Below are positions 43,094-51,732 of a stretch of DNA of 64,000 nucleotides, one piece after another. Below the pieces are notes generated by a model that was not told the origin of the DNA, did no database searches, and saw only the letters and a program-made list of their open reading frames with translations. Source of the DNA: Candidatus Mycobacterium methanotrophicum (lineage in GTDB: Bacteria; Actinomycetota; Actinomycetes; Mycobacteriales; Mycobacteriaceae). Each line of letters begins with the position of its first letter. Position 1 is the first letter of the stretch. A program made the translations under genes and the position numbers. The stretch lies in assembly GCF_023515995.1 (NCBI RefSeq), contig NZ_CP097320.1, forward strand, positions 4,092,001-4,156,000, read 5' to 3'.

Positions 43094-44495
43094 CGGCTGA
43101 GGCCCCCAGCGACCACTGCGGGCCGTCGCCGGTATCGGTGACCTCGATACCCGCGTCCTTCAGCCGATCACGGATCTCGTCGGCCAGCTTCCAGTCGCGC
43201 TGCGCGCGGGCTTGCTCGCGCCGCGCCAGCTCGGCGCGAGCCAACACGTCGACCGCTGCCAGCGCAGCCGACGTCTCGTCGTGTGACTCCCAGCGCTCGT
43301 CGAGCGGGTCGCAACCGAGAATGCCCATCATCGCTCGGATGGCGGCGGCGTTGGCCAGCGCGGCATCGTGATCACCGGCGTCAAGAGCCCGGTTGCCCTC
43401 CGCGCGGGCATGGTGCACCTCGGCCAGCGCGGCCGGCACCGCCAGATCGTCGTTGAGGGCGTCGGCGAACCGCGGCGTCCACTGCCCCGGTTCGACGGCG
43501 CCGACCCGGTTGCGCACTCGATGCAGGAAGTCTTCGATCCCGACGTAGGCGTTGACCGCGTCGCGCAACGCGGTCTCGGAGAACTCCAGCATCGAGCGGT
43601 AATGCGCGCTGCCAAGGTAGTAGCGCAGCTCGGCGGGCCGGACTCGCTGCAATATGGCGGGAATCGCCAACACGTTGCCCAGCGACTTGCTCATCTTCTC
43701 GCCACCCATGGTGACCCAGCCGTTGTGCAACCAGTAGCGGGCGAACCCGTCGCCGGCAGCGCGGCTTTGAGCAATCTCGTTCTCATGATGGGGGAAGACT
43801 AAATCCATTCCACCGCAATGGATATCGAATTCCGGGCCGAGATACTCGTGTGCCATTGCCACGCATTCGGTGTGCCAACCGGGCCGTCCGCGCCCCCACG
43901 GCGTGGGCCACGACGGCTCTCCGGGCTTGGCGCCCTTCCACAGCGTGAAGTCGCGCTGATCCCGCTTGCCGGTGGCCGCTCCCTCACCTTGGTGGACGTC
44001 GTCGATCTTGTGCCCGGACAACTGACCGTATTCGGGGTAGCTCAGCACGTCGAAGTAGACGTCGCCACAACCGGTATAGGCGTTGCCGGTCGCGATCAGC
44101 CGCTCAATCAGCTCCACCATCTGGGTGATGTGGCCGGTGGCCCGCGGCTCCGCCGACGGGGGCAAGACGCCCAGGGCGTCGTAGGCGGCGGAGAACGCCC
44201 GCTCGTACGTGGCGGCCCATTCCCACCACGGCCGGCCCGCAGCGGCGGCCTTGTTGAGTATTTTGTCGTCGATGTCGGTCACGTTGCGAATGAACGCGAC
44301 GTCGCAGCCATGCGCCATCAGCCAGCGGCGCAGGATGTCGAAGGCCACGCCGCTGCGCACATGGCCGATGTGCGGCAGACCTTGCACAGTCGCGCCGCAC
44401 AGGTAGATGGAGACGTGCCCCGGCCGCAGCGGAACGAATTCACGCACGGCTCCCGTTGCCGTGTCGGATAGCCGCAGGTGGGCGCGATCGGTCAC
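43083..44495 (-). CDS. cysS: Cysteinyl-tRNA synthetase
   Basis: The 470-residue protein has the HIGH motif in 'QGLPHIGHVRSGVAFDIL', the zinc site ('CGAT..' to 'HTECVAMAHEYLG' and 'HCGGMDL.FPHHENEIAQS') and 'GEKMSKSLGNVL' (KMSKS), then a DALR anticodon domain. It charges tRNA-Cys. It corresponds to Rv3580c. The GTG start has no Shine-Dalgarno; instead TAAGCT, a -10-like hexamer, lies eight bases upstream, identical to the arrangement at lysS. This suggests a leaderless or nearly leaderless message. It is coupled to rlmB downstream. Confidence 0.95.
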   Translation of the reverse strand: MTDRAHLRLSDTATGAVREFVPLRPGHVSIYLCGATVQGLPHIGHVRSGVAFDILRRWLMAHGCDVAFIRNVTDIDDKILNKAAAAGRPWWEWAATYERAFSAAYDALGVLPPSAEPRATGHITQMVELIERLIATGNAYTGCGDVYFDVLSYPEYGQLSGHKIDDVHQGEGAATGKRDQRDFTLWKGAKPGEPSWPTPWGRGRPGWHTECVAMAHEYLGPEFDIHCGGMDLVFPHHENEIAQSRAAGDGFARYWLHNGWVTMGGEKMSKSLGNVLAIPAILQRVRPAELRYYLGSAHYRSMLEFSETALRDAVNAYVGIEDFLHRVRNRVGAVEPGQWTPRFADALNDDLAVPAALAEVHHARAEGNRALDAGDHDAALANAAAIRAMMGILGCDPLDERWESHDETSAALAAVDVLARAELARREQARAQRDWKLADEIRDRLKDAGIEVTDTGDGPQWSLGASADGR

Positions 44496-44509
44496 GACGT
44501 GCCAGCTTA
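44493..44509 (-). promoter_or_regulatory. -10-like TAAGCT directly upstream of the cysS GTG
   Basis: On the minus strand TAAGCTGGCACGTCGTGA spans the hexamer and start codon. With an eight-base gap, transcription would start at or within two or three bases of the GTG. The same 18 bases occur at lysS (59924-59940). Confidence 0.45.
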
Positions 44510-44609
44510 CCGGGCCGTAGCTTTGCCAATACCAGCGCAGCGCCGCGGCGTCGTTTCCAATCGCATACGAGAGAAACGATCACCGGGGTGCGCAAGAGCG
44601 TCGCGGCGG

Positions 44610-45095
44610 CTAACCGACGCTTCCTTCGACCTCGATCAGCAACGCCGTGGCGATCGCTGCGCGGCCCTCACCGCGACCGGTCAGCCCCAGCCCGTCGGTG
44701 GTGGTGGCCGACACCGACACCGGCGCGTCGAGTAGATCTGACAACAGTTTCTGCGCCTCGGCGCGCCGCGGCCCGACTCTGGGATTGTTTCCGATGACCT
44801 GCACCGCGGCGTTGCCGACCCGGTAACCCCGCCCGGCGGTCAGATCCGCGACGTGGCGCAGCATGTCGATCCCGCTGACGCCGGCCCAGCGCGGGTCGTC
44901 GACACCGAACACGTCGCCGATGTCGCCGAGTCCCCCCGCCGAGAGCACCGCGTCGCACAACGCATGCACAGCCACGTCGCCGTCGGAATGCCCGGCGCAC
45001 CCGTCGGCGTCGGAAAACAGCAGCCCCAGCAGCCAGCACGGCCTACCAGCTTCGATCGCGTGCACGTCGGTGCCCAGACCTATCCGCGCGTTCAC
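44610..45095 (-). CDS. ispF: 2-C-methyl-D-erythritol 2,4-cyclodiphosphate synthase
   Basis: The 161-residue protein has the signature 'GLGTDVHAIEAGRPCWLLG' (metal ligands in DxH), 'GHSDGDVAVHALCDAVLSA' and 'DLLDAPVSVSATTTDGLGLT', the full IspF pattern. It carries out the cyclisation step of the MEP isoprenoid pathway as a trimer. It overlaps ispD by 4 bases and follows carD, the same order as Rv3581c-Rv3583c. Normal length and intact. Confidence 0.95.
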   Translation of the reverse strand: MNARIGLGTDVHAIEAGRPCWLLGLLFSDADGCAGHSDGDVAVHALCDAVLSAGGLGDIGDVFGVDDPRWAGVSGIDMLRHVADLTAGRGYRVGNAAVQVIGNNPRVGPRRAEAQKLLSDLLDAPVSVSATTTDGLGLTGRGEGRAAIATALLIEVEGSVG

Positions 45096-45772
45096 TGCTT
45101 GACAATCGCTTGGGCCAACAGGATGTCCAACCGGGTGGTGATCTTGAAGGCCAGCAGGTCGCCGTCGACCACCTGTACTTGACCGCCGATCTGCTCGACC
45201 ATGGATGCGTCGTCGGTGAAGTCTGCCCCAGTACCCTCAGGTGCCCGCTGGTATGCCCGCAGCAGCAGTTCGGTGGCGAATCCCTGCGGGGTCTGTACGG
45301 CTCGTAGACCGGCCCGCTCCGGGGTCGCTAACACCACCCCTTCGGCGTCGACGGCCTTGACGGTGTCGGCAACCGCCAGCGCGGGCACTACAGCCGAGTG
45401 CCCGGCCCGCAGCGCCTCGACCACACGTACCACCAGGCCGGGCGGTGTGAGCGCCCGCGCGGCATCGTGGACCAGCACGAAGTTGGGTCGGTCTGTGTCT
45501 GCGACCGCGGCCAAAGCCCGGCTCACCGACTCCCTGCGATTCGCCCCGCCAGCGACGACGGTCGCCTCGCGGCCGAGGATCAATTTGGCCTGGCCGGTGC
45601 GATCAGCCGGCACCGCTACCACGACACGATCGACCACACCTGATTCAAGAAGACCGCTGACGGCGCGTTCCACCAGCGTGCGCCCGTCTAGATGAAAGAA
45701 CGCCTTGGGCACACCGGCGGCCAGCCGGTGGCCCGACCCGGCGGCGGGCACCACCGCGACGGTGTGCGTCAC
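45092..45772 (-). CDS. ispD: 2-C-methyl-D-erythritol 4-phosphate cytidylyltransferase
   Basis: The 226-residue protein has the nucleotide-binding start 'VAVVPAAGSGHRLAAGVPKA' (AAGxGxR...PK), 'VLVHDAARALTPPGLV' and 'LRAVQTPQGFATELL', all IspD hallmarks. It makes CDP-methylerythritol in the MEP pathway and is directly followed by ispF, which acts two steps later. It starts 23 bases after the carD stop, so carD, ispD and ispF probably share a transcript. Confidence 0.95.
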   Translation of the reverse strand: MTHTVAVVPAAGSGHRLAAGVPKAFFHLDGRTLVERAVSGLLESGVVDRVVVAVPADRTGQAKLILGREATVVAGGANRRESVSRALAAVADTDRPNFVLVHDAARALTPPGLVVRVVEALRAGHSAVVPALAVADTVKAVDAEGVVLATPERAGLRAVQTPQGFATELLLRAYQRAPEGTGADFTDDASMVEQIGGQVQVVDGDLLAFKITTRLDILLAQAIVKQ

Positions 45773-45795
45773 CCCGGCCCCTGCCCGTCAGGGAT

Positions 45796-46284
45796 TCAAG
45801 ACGCGGCGGCCAGTACCTCGTCGAGGATGGTTTCCGCCTTGGCGTCGTCAGTATTTTCGGCCAGCGCCAACTCGCCCACCAGGATCTGCCGGGCCTTGGC
45901 CAGCATGCGTTTCTCGCCTGCGGACAGGCCGCGTTCCTGGTCGCGGCGCCACAGATCGCGAACGACCTCGGCGACCTTGTTGACGTCACCGGAGGCCAGC
46001 TTCTCCAAGTTGGCCTTGTAGCGGCGGGACCAGTTGGTCGGCTCTTCGGTGTGCGGTGCGCGCAGCACCTGGAACACCTTGGCGAGACCTTCCTGCCCGA
46101 CCACATCGCGGACTCCGACGTATTCGGCGTTGTCAGCGGGTACTCGAACGGTCAGGTCGCCCTGCGCCACCTTCAAGACGAGATATTCCTTTTGCTCCCC
46201 TTTAACGGTTCGGGTTTCAATCGCCTCGATCAACGCAGCACCGTGGTGTGGATAGACAACGGTGTCTCCGACCTTGAAAATCAT
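45796..46284 (-). CDS. carD: RNA polymerase-binding transcription regulator CarD
   Basis: ATG 46284 (MIFKVGDTVVYPHHGAALI) is chosen because AAAGGGG precedes it and the 162-residue length equals that of M. tuberculosis CarD; a longer frame to 46344 has no support. The N-terminal RNAP-interaction (Tudor-like) domain runs to about residue 55; the C-terminal helical domain includes 'TEEPTNWSRRYKANLEKLAS', with the Trp that contacts the promoter bubble fork. CarD stabilises open complexes at many promoters and is essential in mycobacteria. It heads the ispD-ispF run and is divergent from lpqE. Confidence 0.95.
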   Translation of the reverse strand: MIFKVGDTVVYPHHGAALIEAIETRTVKGEQKEYLVLKVAQGDLTVRVPADNAEYVGVRDVVGQEGLAKVFQVLRAPHTEEPTNWSRRYKANLEKLASGDVNKVAEVVRDLWRRDQERGLSAGEKRMLAKARQILVGELALAENTDDAKAETILDEVLAAAS

Positions 46285-46587
46285 CTGATTAGAGCCCCTT
46301 TCGTTTCTCCATGCTAACACGCGTCTCCAACACGTGCGGAACAACGGCGCAGGTCAGGGGCACCGCACGCGAAAAGAGGGGGTTGACAGACGGCAGAATT
46401 CATGCAGGGCACCGACCTATCTGGAACCCGATGGGCGCCATCCCGGAGGACTCCCGGTTTGCGCTGTTCGGCACGCACAAGATGATACTGCGCTGTTCTG
46501 ACACCTCAGCTACCGCCCGTCTGATCGACCTACTACTGTGCATAGTCGAACCGCACTGGCATGAGTCGGCTGAGCAGGAGGCTTTGA

Positions 46588-47181
46588 GTGAATCGCTTCT
46601 ACTACCGCGACTCCAGACCCCGCTCAAACCGCCGGTCAACCGGGGTCGCCGCGCTCGCGGGGGCCGCACTGATCGGCGCAGCCGCGCTCGCCGGCTGCGG
46701 CTCCGGGCAGCTCTCGCAGACCGCCAGCCAGGAGTCCGCTGTCAACGGCACCCATGGGCGCGTCAACGACGTCACGCTGCGCGACGTCCGCATCCAGGCA
46801 CAGCAGAGCACCGACTTCCTGCGCCCGGGCACAACCGTCGACTTGGTGCTGGTCGCCATCAACCAGTCGCCGGATGTTGCCGACAAGCTGGTCGGCATCT
46901 CCAGCGATATCGGCAAGGTGACGGTCACCGGCAATCCCACGTTGCCTGTGGGTGGGACGCTGTTCGTCGGCACTGCGAGCGGGCAGAACCCGAAGGCCAC
47001 GACTGTCGTGGACGCCGTGGAAGCCGCCGACTCCGTCAAGGCGACGGTGTCACTCGACAAGCCGATCACCAACGGCCTTAACTACAACTTCACCTTCAAT
47101 TTCGAAAAGGCCGGCAGTGTGAGCCTGGCGGTGCCGATCTCGGCGCCCGAAGGGCGGCCGCTGTCGGCCGAGCGTCCCTAA
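46588..47181 (+). CDS. lpqE: Lipoprotein LpqE
   Basis: GTG 46588 is preceded by AGGAGG at 46575. The 197-residue precursor has an N-terminal basic segment, a hydrophobic core and the lipobox 'ALAGC' with Cys near residue 37. The mature domain ('VNDVTLRDVRIQAQQSTDF', 'VLVAINQSPDVADKLVGISS', 'ITNGLNYNFTFNFEKAG') has the beta-sandwich look of copper-chaperone-like or DUF461-type lipoproteins. It corresponds to Rv3584. Function is unproven; metal delivery is one idea. Located at the outer face of the membrane. Confidence 0.9.
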   Translation: MNRFYYRDSRPRSNRRSTGVAALAGAALIGAAALAGCGSGQLSQTASQESAVNGTHGRVNDVTLRDVRIQAQQSTDFLRPGTTVDLVLVAINQSPDVADKLVGISSDIGKVTVTGNPTLPVGGTLFVGTASGQNPKATTVVDAVEAADSVKATVSLDKPITNGLNYNFTFNFEKAGSVSLAVPISAPEGRPLSAERP

Positions 47182-47212
47182 ATCTGTCGGCCCCGCGGGA
47201 TAGCGTCACCGG

Positions 47213-48613
47213 GTGGCCAAGGCACGTTCGCAGTACCGCTGTTCGGAATGTCGCCATGTCACCGCCAAGTGGGTAGGACGCTGCCTGGAGTGCGGCGCCT
47301 GGGGGTCGGTCGACGAGGTCGCGGTACTCGGCGCTGTCCGAAACGGCGCCCGCCAGTCGGCCACCTCGTCGGCCGCGGTTCCGATCAGCTCCATCGAACC
47401 CCGTGACACCCGCCATTGCCCCACTGGGATCGATGAGCTCGACCGAGTGCTGGGCGGCGGCGTGGTGCCGGGCTCGGTCACCCTGCTGGCAGGCGATCCC
47501 GGCGTCGGCAAGTCGACGCTGCTGCTCAAGGTCGCCCATCAATGGGCACAGTCAGGGCAGCGCGCGCTGTATATCTCCGGCGAGGAGTCGCCGGGCCAAA
47601 TCCGGATGCGCGCCGACCGGACCGGCTGCAGCCATCGCGAGCTCTACCTGGCCGCCGAGTCCGACCTGCAGGCGGTGCTGGGTCACATCGACGCGGTGCA
47701 ACCCACGCTGGTCGTCGTGGACTCGGTGCAGACCATGTCCAGCACTGACACCGACGGCGTCAGCGGCGGTGTCACCCAGGTGCGCGCAGTGACCGCGGCG
47801 CTGACCGCGGCAGCGAAGACCACCGGTGTGCCGCTGATCATCGTCGGCCATGTCACCAAGGACGGGGCCATCGCCGGGCCGCGCTCACTGGAACACCTGG
47901 TGGACGTCGTGCTGCATTTCGAAGGTGACCGCAACTCGCTGCTGCGGATGGTCCGCGGTGTGAAGAATCGATTCGGAGCGGCCGATGAAGTCGGTTGTTT
48001 TCTCTTGCAGGACAACGGAATCGAGGGTGTTGTCGATCCATCCGGGCTATTTCTCGATCAGCGGCCGCAGCCCGTCGCGGGCACCGCCATCACGGTGAGC
48101 CTTGACGGTACGCGACCATTGATCGGCGAAGTCCAGGCGCTGCTGGCAGCTCCCTCGGGCGGCTCGCCTCGCCGGGCCGTCAGCGGGATCGACCACGCCC
48201 GGGCCGCGATGATCGCCGCGGTGCTGGAAAAGCACGCTCGCCTCAAGATCGCGGTCAACGACGTCTACCTGTCCACCGTGGGCGGTATGCGGCTGACCGA
48301 TCCGTCATCGGACCTGGCAGTTGCGATCGCACTGGCTTCGGCCTACGTCAACCTGCCGTTGCCGGCCACGGCGGTGATGATCGGTGAAGTCGGTTTGGCG
48401 GGCGATCTGCGACGGGTCAGCGGCATGGAACGACGGCTCGCCGAAGCCGCCCGGCAGGGGTTCACCACCGCGCTGATCCCGCCGGGCTGCGATGTGGCGC
48501 CGACGGGCGTGCGGGCGCTGGAGGCGGCCACCATCGTCGCAGCGCTAGAGCACCTGCTCGACATCGCCGAGCACCACGCCACCGTAACCGGCACCGACAC
48601 GTTGGCTGGATAG
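47213..48613 (+). CDS. radA: DNA repair protein RadA
   Basis: The 466-residue protein starts (GTG 47213) with a zinc finger 'YRCSECRHVTAKWVGRCLEC', then Walker A 'LLAGDPGVGKSTLLLKVAH', Walker B 'LVVVDSVQTM', the RadA-specific 'GVKNRFGAADEVGCF' (KNRFG) and a C-terminal Lon-like domain ('LSTVGGMRLTDPSSDLAVAI'). RadA is a RecA-like branch-migration helicase that processes recombination intermediates. It is 17 bases ahead of disA, the common bacterial pairing (Rv3585-Rv3586). Confidence 0.95.
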   Translation: MAKARSQYRCSECRHVTAKWVGRCLECGAWGSVDEVAVLGAVRNGARQSATSSAAVPISSIEPRDTRHCPTGIDELDRVLGGGVVPGSVTLLAGDPGVGKSTLLLKVAHQWAQSGQRALYISGEESPGQIRMRADRTGCSHRELYLAAESDLQAVLGHIDAVQPTLVVVDSVQTMSSTDTDGVSGGVTQVRAVTAALTAAAKTTGVPLIIVGHVTKDGAIAGPRSLEHLVDVVLHFEGDRNSLLRMVRGVKNRFGAADEVGCFLLQDNGIEGVVDPSGLFLDQRPQPVAGTAITVSLDGTRPLIGEVQALLAAPSGGSPRRAVSGIDHARAAMIAAVLEKHARLKIAVNDVYLSTVGGMRLTDPSSDLAVAIALASAYVNLPLPATAVMIGEVGLAGDLRRVSGMERRLAEAARQGFTTALIPPGCDVAPTGVRALEAATIVAALEHLLDIAEHHATVTGTDTLAG

Positions 48614-48629
48614 CGCAGAATGAATAGCA

Positions 48630-49742
48630 ATGACTGGTGGCAGAGCAAAGACCAACGGTGATGTACCGGCGCCGCGTCCCACCCTGCGCGAAGCCGTCGC
48701 ACGGCTCGCGCCGGGAACCGCACTGCGCGACGGCCTAGAACGCATCCTGCGCGGCCGGACCGGTGCCCTGATAGTCCTCGGTTGCGACAACGGCGTGGAG
48801 GCGATCTGCGACGGCGGCTTCTCGCTCGACGTGCGCTATGCGCCGACCATATTGCGGGAGCTGTGCAAGATGGACGGTGCCGTAGTGCTGTCCACCGACT
48901 GCAGTCGGATTCTGCGGGCCAACGTGCAGCTGGTGCCCGACCCGTCAATACCCACCGACGAGTCCGGGACCCGGCATCGTTCTGCCGAGCGGGCCGCCAT
49001 CCAGACCGGCTACCCGGTGATCTCGGTGAGCCACTCGATGAGCATCGTGACCGTCTACCTCGGCGGCGAACGCCACGTACTGGCCGACTCGGCGACCATC
49101 CTGTCGCGGGGGAACCAGGCCCTCGCCACGCTGGAGCGTTACAAGGCCCGGCTCGACGAGGTCAGCGGACAACTGTCACGCGCCGAGATCGAAGACTTCG
49201 TCACGCTGCGCGATGTGATGACGGTGGTGCAGCGGCTCGAGCTAGTCCGCCGGCTCGGTCTGGTGATCGATTACGACGCCGTCGAGCTGGGCACCGACGG
49301 ACGTCAGCTGCGGCTTCAGCTGGAGGAGTTGCTGGGCGGCAACGACGCCGCGCGGGAACTGATCGTGCGCGACTACCACGCCAACCCCGAACCGTTGTCC
49401 AAGGAAGAGCTCGGAGCAATCCTGGCCGAGCTGGATGACCTGACCGACACCGAGTTGGTCGACTTCACTGTGCTGGCAAAGGTTTTCGGCTACCCGTCGA
49501 CGACGGAAGCCCAAGACGAGGCAATCAGCACACGCGGCTATCGCGCGATGGCCGGTATCCCCCGGCTGCAGTCCGCCCACGCCGACCGGCTGGTCCGGGA
49601 GTTCGGATCCCTGCAGGGTCTGCTGGCGGCCAGCGCCAGCGATCTGGAGGCCGTCGAGGGGATCGGCGCGATCTGGGCACGGCAGGTTCGCGAGGGGCTT
49701 TCGCGTCTGGCCGAGTCAACCATCGCCGACCCCCTGGGCTGA
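48630..49742 (+). CDS. disA: DNA integrity scanning diadenylate cyclase DisA
   Basis: The 370-residue protein has the DAC domain with 'ELCKMDGAVVLSTDCSRIL' (DGA) and 'DESGTRHRSAERAAIQTG' (RHR-type), a helical spine, and a C-terminal HhH DNA-binding domain ('RGYRAMAGIPRLQSAHADRL', 'DLEAVEGIGAIWARQV'). It makes c-di-AMP while scanning DNA. It is about 12 residues longer at the N-terminus than the M. tuberculosis protein; the ATG at 48630 has no clear Shine-Dalgarno, so the start is not certain. It follows radA closely. Confidence 0.95.
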   Translation: MTGGRAKTNGDVPAPRPTLREAVARLAPGTALRDGLERILRGRTGALIVLGCDNGVEAICDGGFSLDVRYAPTILRELCKMDGAVVLSTDCSRILRANVQLVPDPSIPTDESGTRHRSAERAAIQTGYPVISVSHSMSIVTVYLGGERHVLADSATILSRGNQALATLERYKARLDEVSGQLSRAEIEDFVTLRDVMTVVQRLELVRRLGLVIDYDAVELGTDGRQLRLQLEELLGGNDAARELIVRDYHANPEPLSKEELGAILAELDDLTDTELVDFTVLAKVFGYPSTTEAQDEAISTRGYRAMAGIPRLQSAHADRLVREFGSLQGLLAASASDLEAVEGIGAIWARQVREGLSRLAESTIADPLG

Positions 49743-49748
49743 GCCCGG

Positions 49749-50573
49749 TTAGCCGCCGGGACCGGGCAGCGGCCCAACCGGCGCCTGCCCGATGGGCGCC
49801 TGGCCGGGCATTCCTGGTGCCGGCGGAGGCACGGCGCCCGGTGGTGGTGGCGGCGCCAGGATGAACGGGACGGCGGCAGAGCGGAGGTTTCCCAGCTGTA
49901 CGACAAGGTTGTAGGTTCCGGGTCCGATCGGCGGCCGTGGCAGCGGACAGTGCGGGGCCGACCCCATGCCGGTCCAGGTCACGGCGGTGGTCACCTGCTC
50001 GCCCGGCGCGAACGTCTTGACCAGGGTCTCGTTGGACGGCGCACAGTCCAGGTTGGACCACAACCGCTTGTTGTCCAGCGAATACACATAGGCCGCCAGA
50101 ACCGCCGCGCCGACGTCGCGCTTGCAGGCCACCAGCCCGATATTGGTCACAACCATCGTGAATTTCGGCTGGTCGCCGATGAAGTACTGGGGCGCGTTGG
50201 TCAGGCCCAAAACGGCCAGGGTGGAGTCGGGACAGTCGTCGCCTTCTTTGAGCACCGGCGGTGGCTGCACGGCTGCCGTCGGCGTCTCGGCCGGCTGGTC
50301 GGAGTTCTGTCCCGCCGGCGGCACCACCGGGCTCTTGGACTCTGGCGCTGCTCCGGCTGCGCCCGCGGGTCTCTGTCCCGCCGCGGCCCCCGACTTGCCG
50401 TCGGTTTTGGCACCGGCGCTGCTGCTCAGGACCGCGACGACGATCGCGATCACAATGCCGACCGCGACGACCCCGATGCCCAACGCCAATCCCCGGCGTC
50501 GCCAGTAGATCTCCGGCGGTAGCGGGCCCCGCGGTTCCAGATCCAGCACGTTCACACGATAAGCCCAGGTCAC
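49749..50573 (-). CDS. Conserved single-pass membrane protein (Rv3587c-like)
   Basis: The 274-residue protein has a short cytoplasmic start 'MTWAYRVNVLDLEPRGPLPP', one transmembrane helix ('LALGIGVVAVGIVIAIVVAV'), a Pro/Ala-rich linker, and an extracytoplasmic domain with paired cysteines ('EGDDCPDSTLAVLG', 'IGLVACKRDVGAA', 'NLDCAPSN', 'APHCPLPRPPI'). The C-terminal 40 residues are Pro/Gly-rich. It matches Rv3587c in position and layout. Function is unknown. It is convergent with disA with only six bases between stops. Confidence 0.85.
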   Translation of the reverse strand: MTWAYRVNVLDLEPRGPLPPEIYWRRRGLALGIGVVAVGIVIAIVVAVLSSSAGAKTDGKSGAAAGQRPAGAAGAAPESKSPVVPPAGQNSDQPAETPTAAVQPPPVLKEGDDCPDSTLAVLGLTNAPQYFIGDQPKFTMVVTNIGLVACKRDVGAAVLAAYVYSLDNKRLWSNLDCAPSNETLVKTFAPGEQVTTAVTWTGMGSAPHCPLPRPPIGPGTYNLVVQLGNLRSAAVPFILAPPPPPGAVPPPAPGMPGQAPIGQAPVGPLPGPGG

Positions 50574-50606
50574 GTCGACAGGGCTGACCCGACTCGGCGT
50601 GTCGCC

Positions 50607-51075
50607 CAGTTAGCTCCGGTCAGGTTGAACCGCCGGGCGGGACGGCTCGGCAGGCGTGGCCACCACAACCAGCGTCCCAGTAAGGCCACCAGCGCCGGCA
50701 TCAGGAAAGCCCCGACGACCAGGGTGTCGAGCCGAAGTTGCCGACCACCACGACCGCTGCCACCGGGTTGCGCAGCACCACCGCGACCATCAGAAAGATC
50801 GCGTAATCTGTTCCCGCGCCAAGGATCATCGCCGCAACCAGCGCGACAGAGAACAGCGACACCTCGACCAGCCCGTGGTTGCCGAGTGCCGCCACTATAG
50901 GGCGGGCCACAGCCAGCGCAAGGCCGACGGAAATCAACGGGATAGCCGCGGCTACCGGTGAACGGTAGACCGATAAGCAGCAGCATGATGACCATGACCG
51001 TTGCCGCGGTGATCACCAGCATCTGGTGGTCGATAGCGGCGAACTCGTCGACGAGCGCGCTGCCCGCCCCCCGTG
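50607..51075 (-). pseudogene. MmpL/RND transporter, C-terminal remnant
   Basis: Three fragments in different frames are typical of MmpL proteins: 'LVITAATVMVIMLLLIGLPF', then 'SVGLALAVARPIVAALGNHG' with 'MILGAGTDYAIFLMV' (the conserved GTDY block of the second MMPL domain), then 'TLVVGAFLMPALVALLGRWL' and 'WWPRLPS'. At least three frameshifts are present, and everything before the second domain's last helices is gone. M. tuberculosis has no mmpL between Rv3587c and canB, so this is an old insertion or a lost gene. Confidence 0.8.
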
Positions 51076-51084
51076 AGGGCTGGC

Positions 51085-51708
51085 TTAAGGCTCGTCCCCG
51101 ATATCGCCGATCGCATCGCGCAGCACCACGCGCCCGGCGATGAGGCGGTAGGTGGCGCCGACAATCGCCAACGTTCCTGCCTTCACCTGGTCGGCAATGG
51201 CAGTCGAGCGAGCCATCAGTTGCGCGCCGGTCTCGACCACATGCCGCGCCACGAATTCGTCTACCCGGGTCAAACCCTCGCGGCGCCCCAGCAATATCGA
51301 CGGCGTCACCCGCTCGACCACCTCACGCACATAACCGCCCGGCAGTACACCGTCGTCGAGTGCGGCAAGCGTCGCCTTGACCGCCCCACAGCCGTCGTGG
51401 CCCAGAACCACGATCAGCGGCACGCCAAGCGCGGTCACCGCGAATTCAATTGAGCCCAACACCGCGGAGTCGATGACATGCCCGGCCGTCCGGACCACGA
51501 ACATGTCGCCCAAACCCTGGTCGAAGATGATCTCGGCGGCCACCCGGCTGTCCCCGCAGCCGAAGAGCGCCACGATGGGCGTCTGCCCTTTGGCCAGGCT
51601 GGCCCGATGGTCGACGCTTTGGCTCGGGTGCTCCGGCTGGCCGGCGACGAACCGCTCGTTACCCTCTTTGAGTGCTTTCCACGCGGTTACCGGATTGGTA
51701 TCGGGCAT
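51085..51708 (-). CDS. canB: Beta-class carbonic anhydrase
   Basis: The 207-residue protein has zinc ligands in 'ALFGCGDSRVAAEIIFDQG' (Cys, Asp-Arg pair) and 'IVVLGHDGCGAVKATLAAL' (His, Cys), the exact beta-CA pattern, and 'FVVRTAGHVID'. It interconverts CO2 and bicarbonate in the cytoplasm. It corresponds to Rv3588c. Its start is 25 bases from the divergent mutY start, so both promoters overlap. Confidence 0.95.
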   Translation of the reverse strand: MPDTNPVTAWKALKEGNERFVAGQPEHPSQSVDHRASLAKGQTPIVALFGCGDSRVAAEIIFDQGLGDMFVVRTAGHVIDSAVLGSIEFAVTALGVPLIVVLGHDGCGAVKATLAALDDGVLPGGYVREVVERVTPSILLGRREGLTRVDEFVARHVVETGAQLMARSTAIADQVKAGTLAIVGATYRLIAGRVVLRDAIGDIGDEP

Positions 51709-51732
51709 GCCGCATATTTTGCCGCGCCGGCC

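Noticed and set aside
46311..47081. 256-codon plus-strand ORF overlapping lpqE
   Set aside because: It is the out-of-frame shadow of lpqE and the carD-lpqE intergenic region; lpqE has the lipobox and ribosome binding site.
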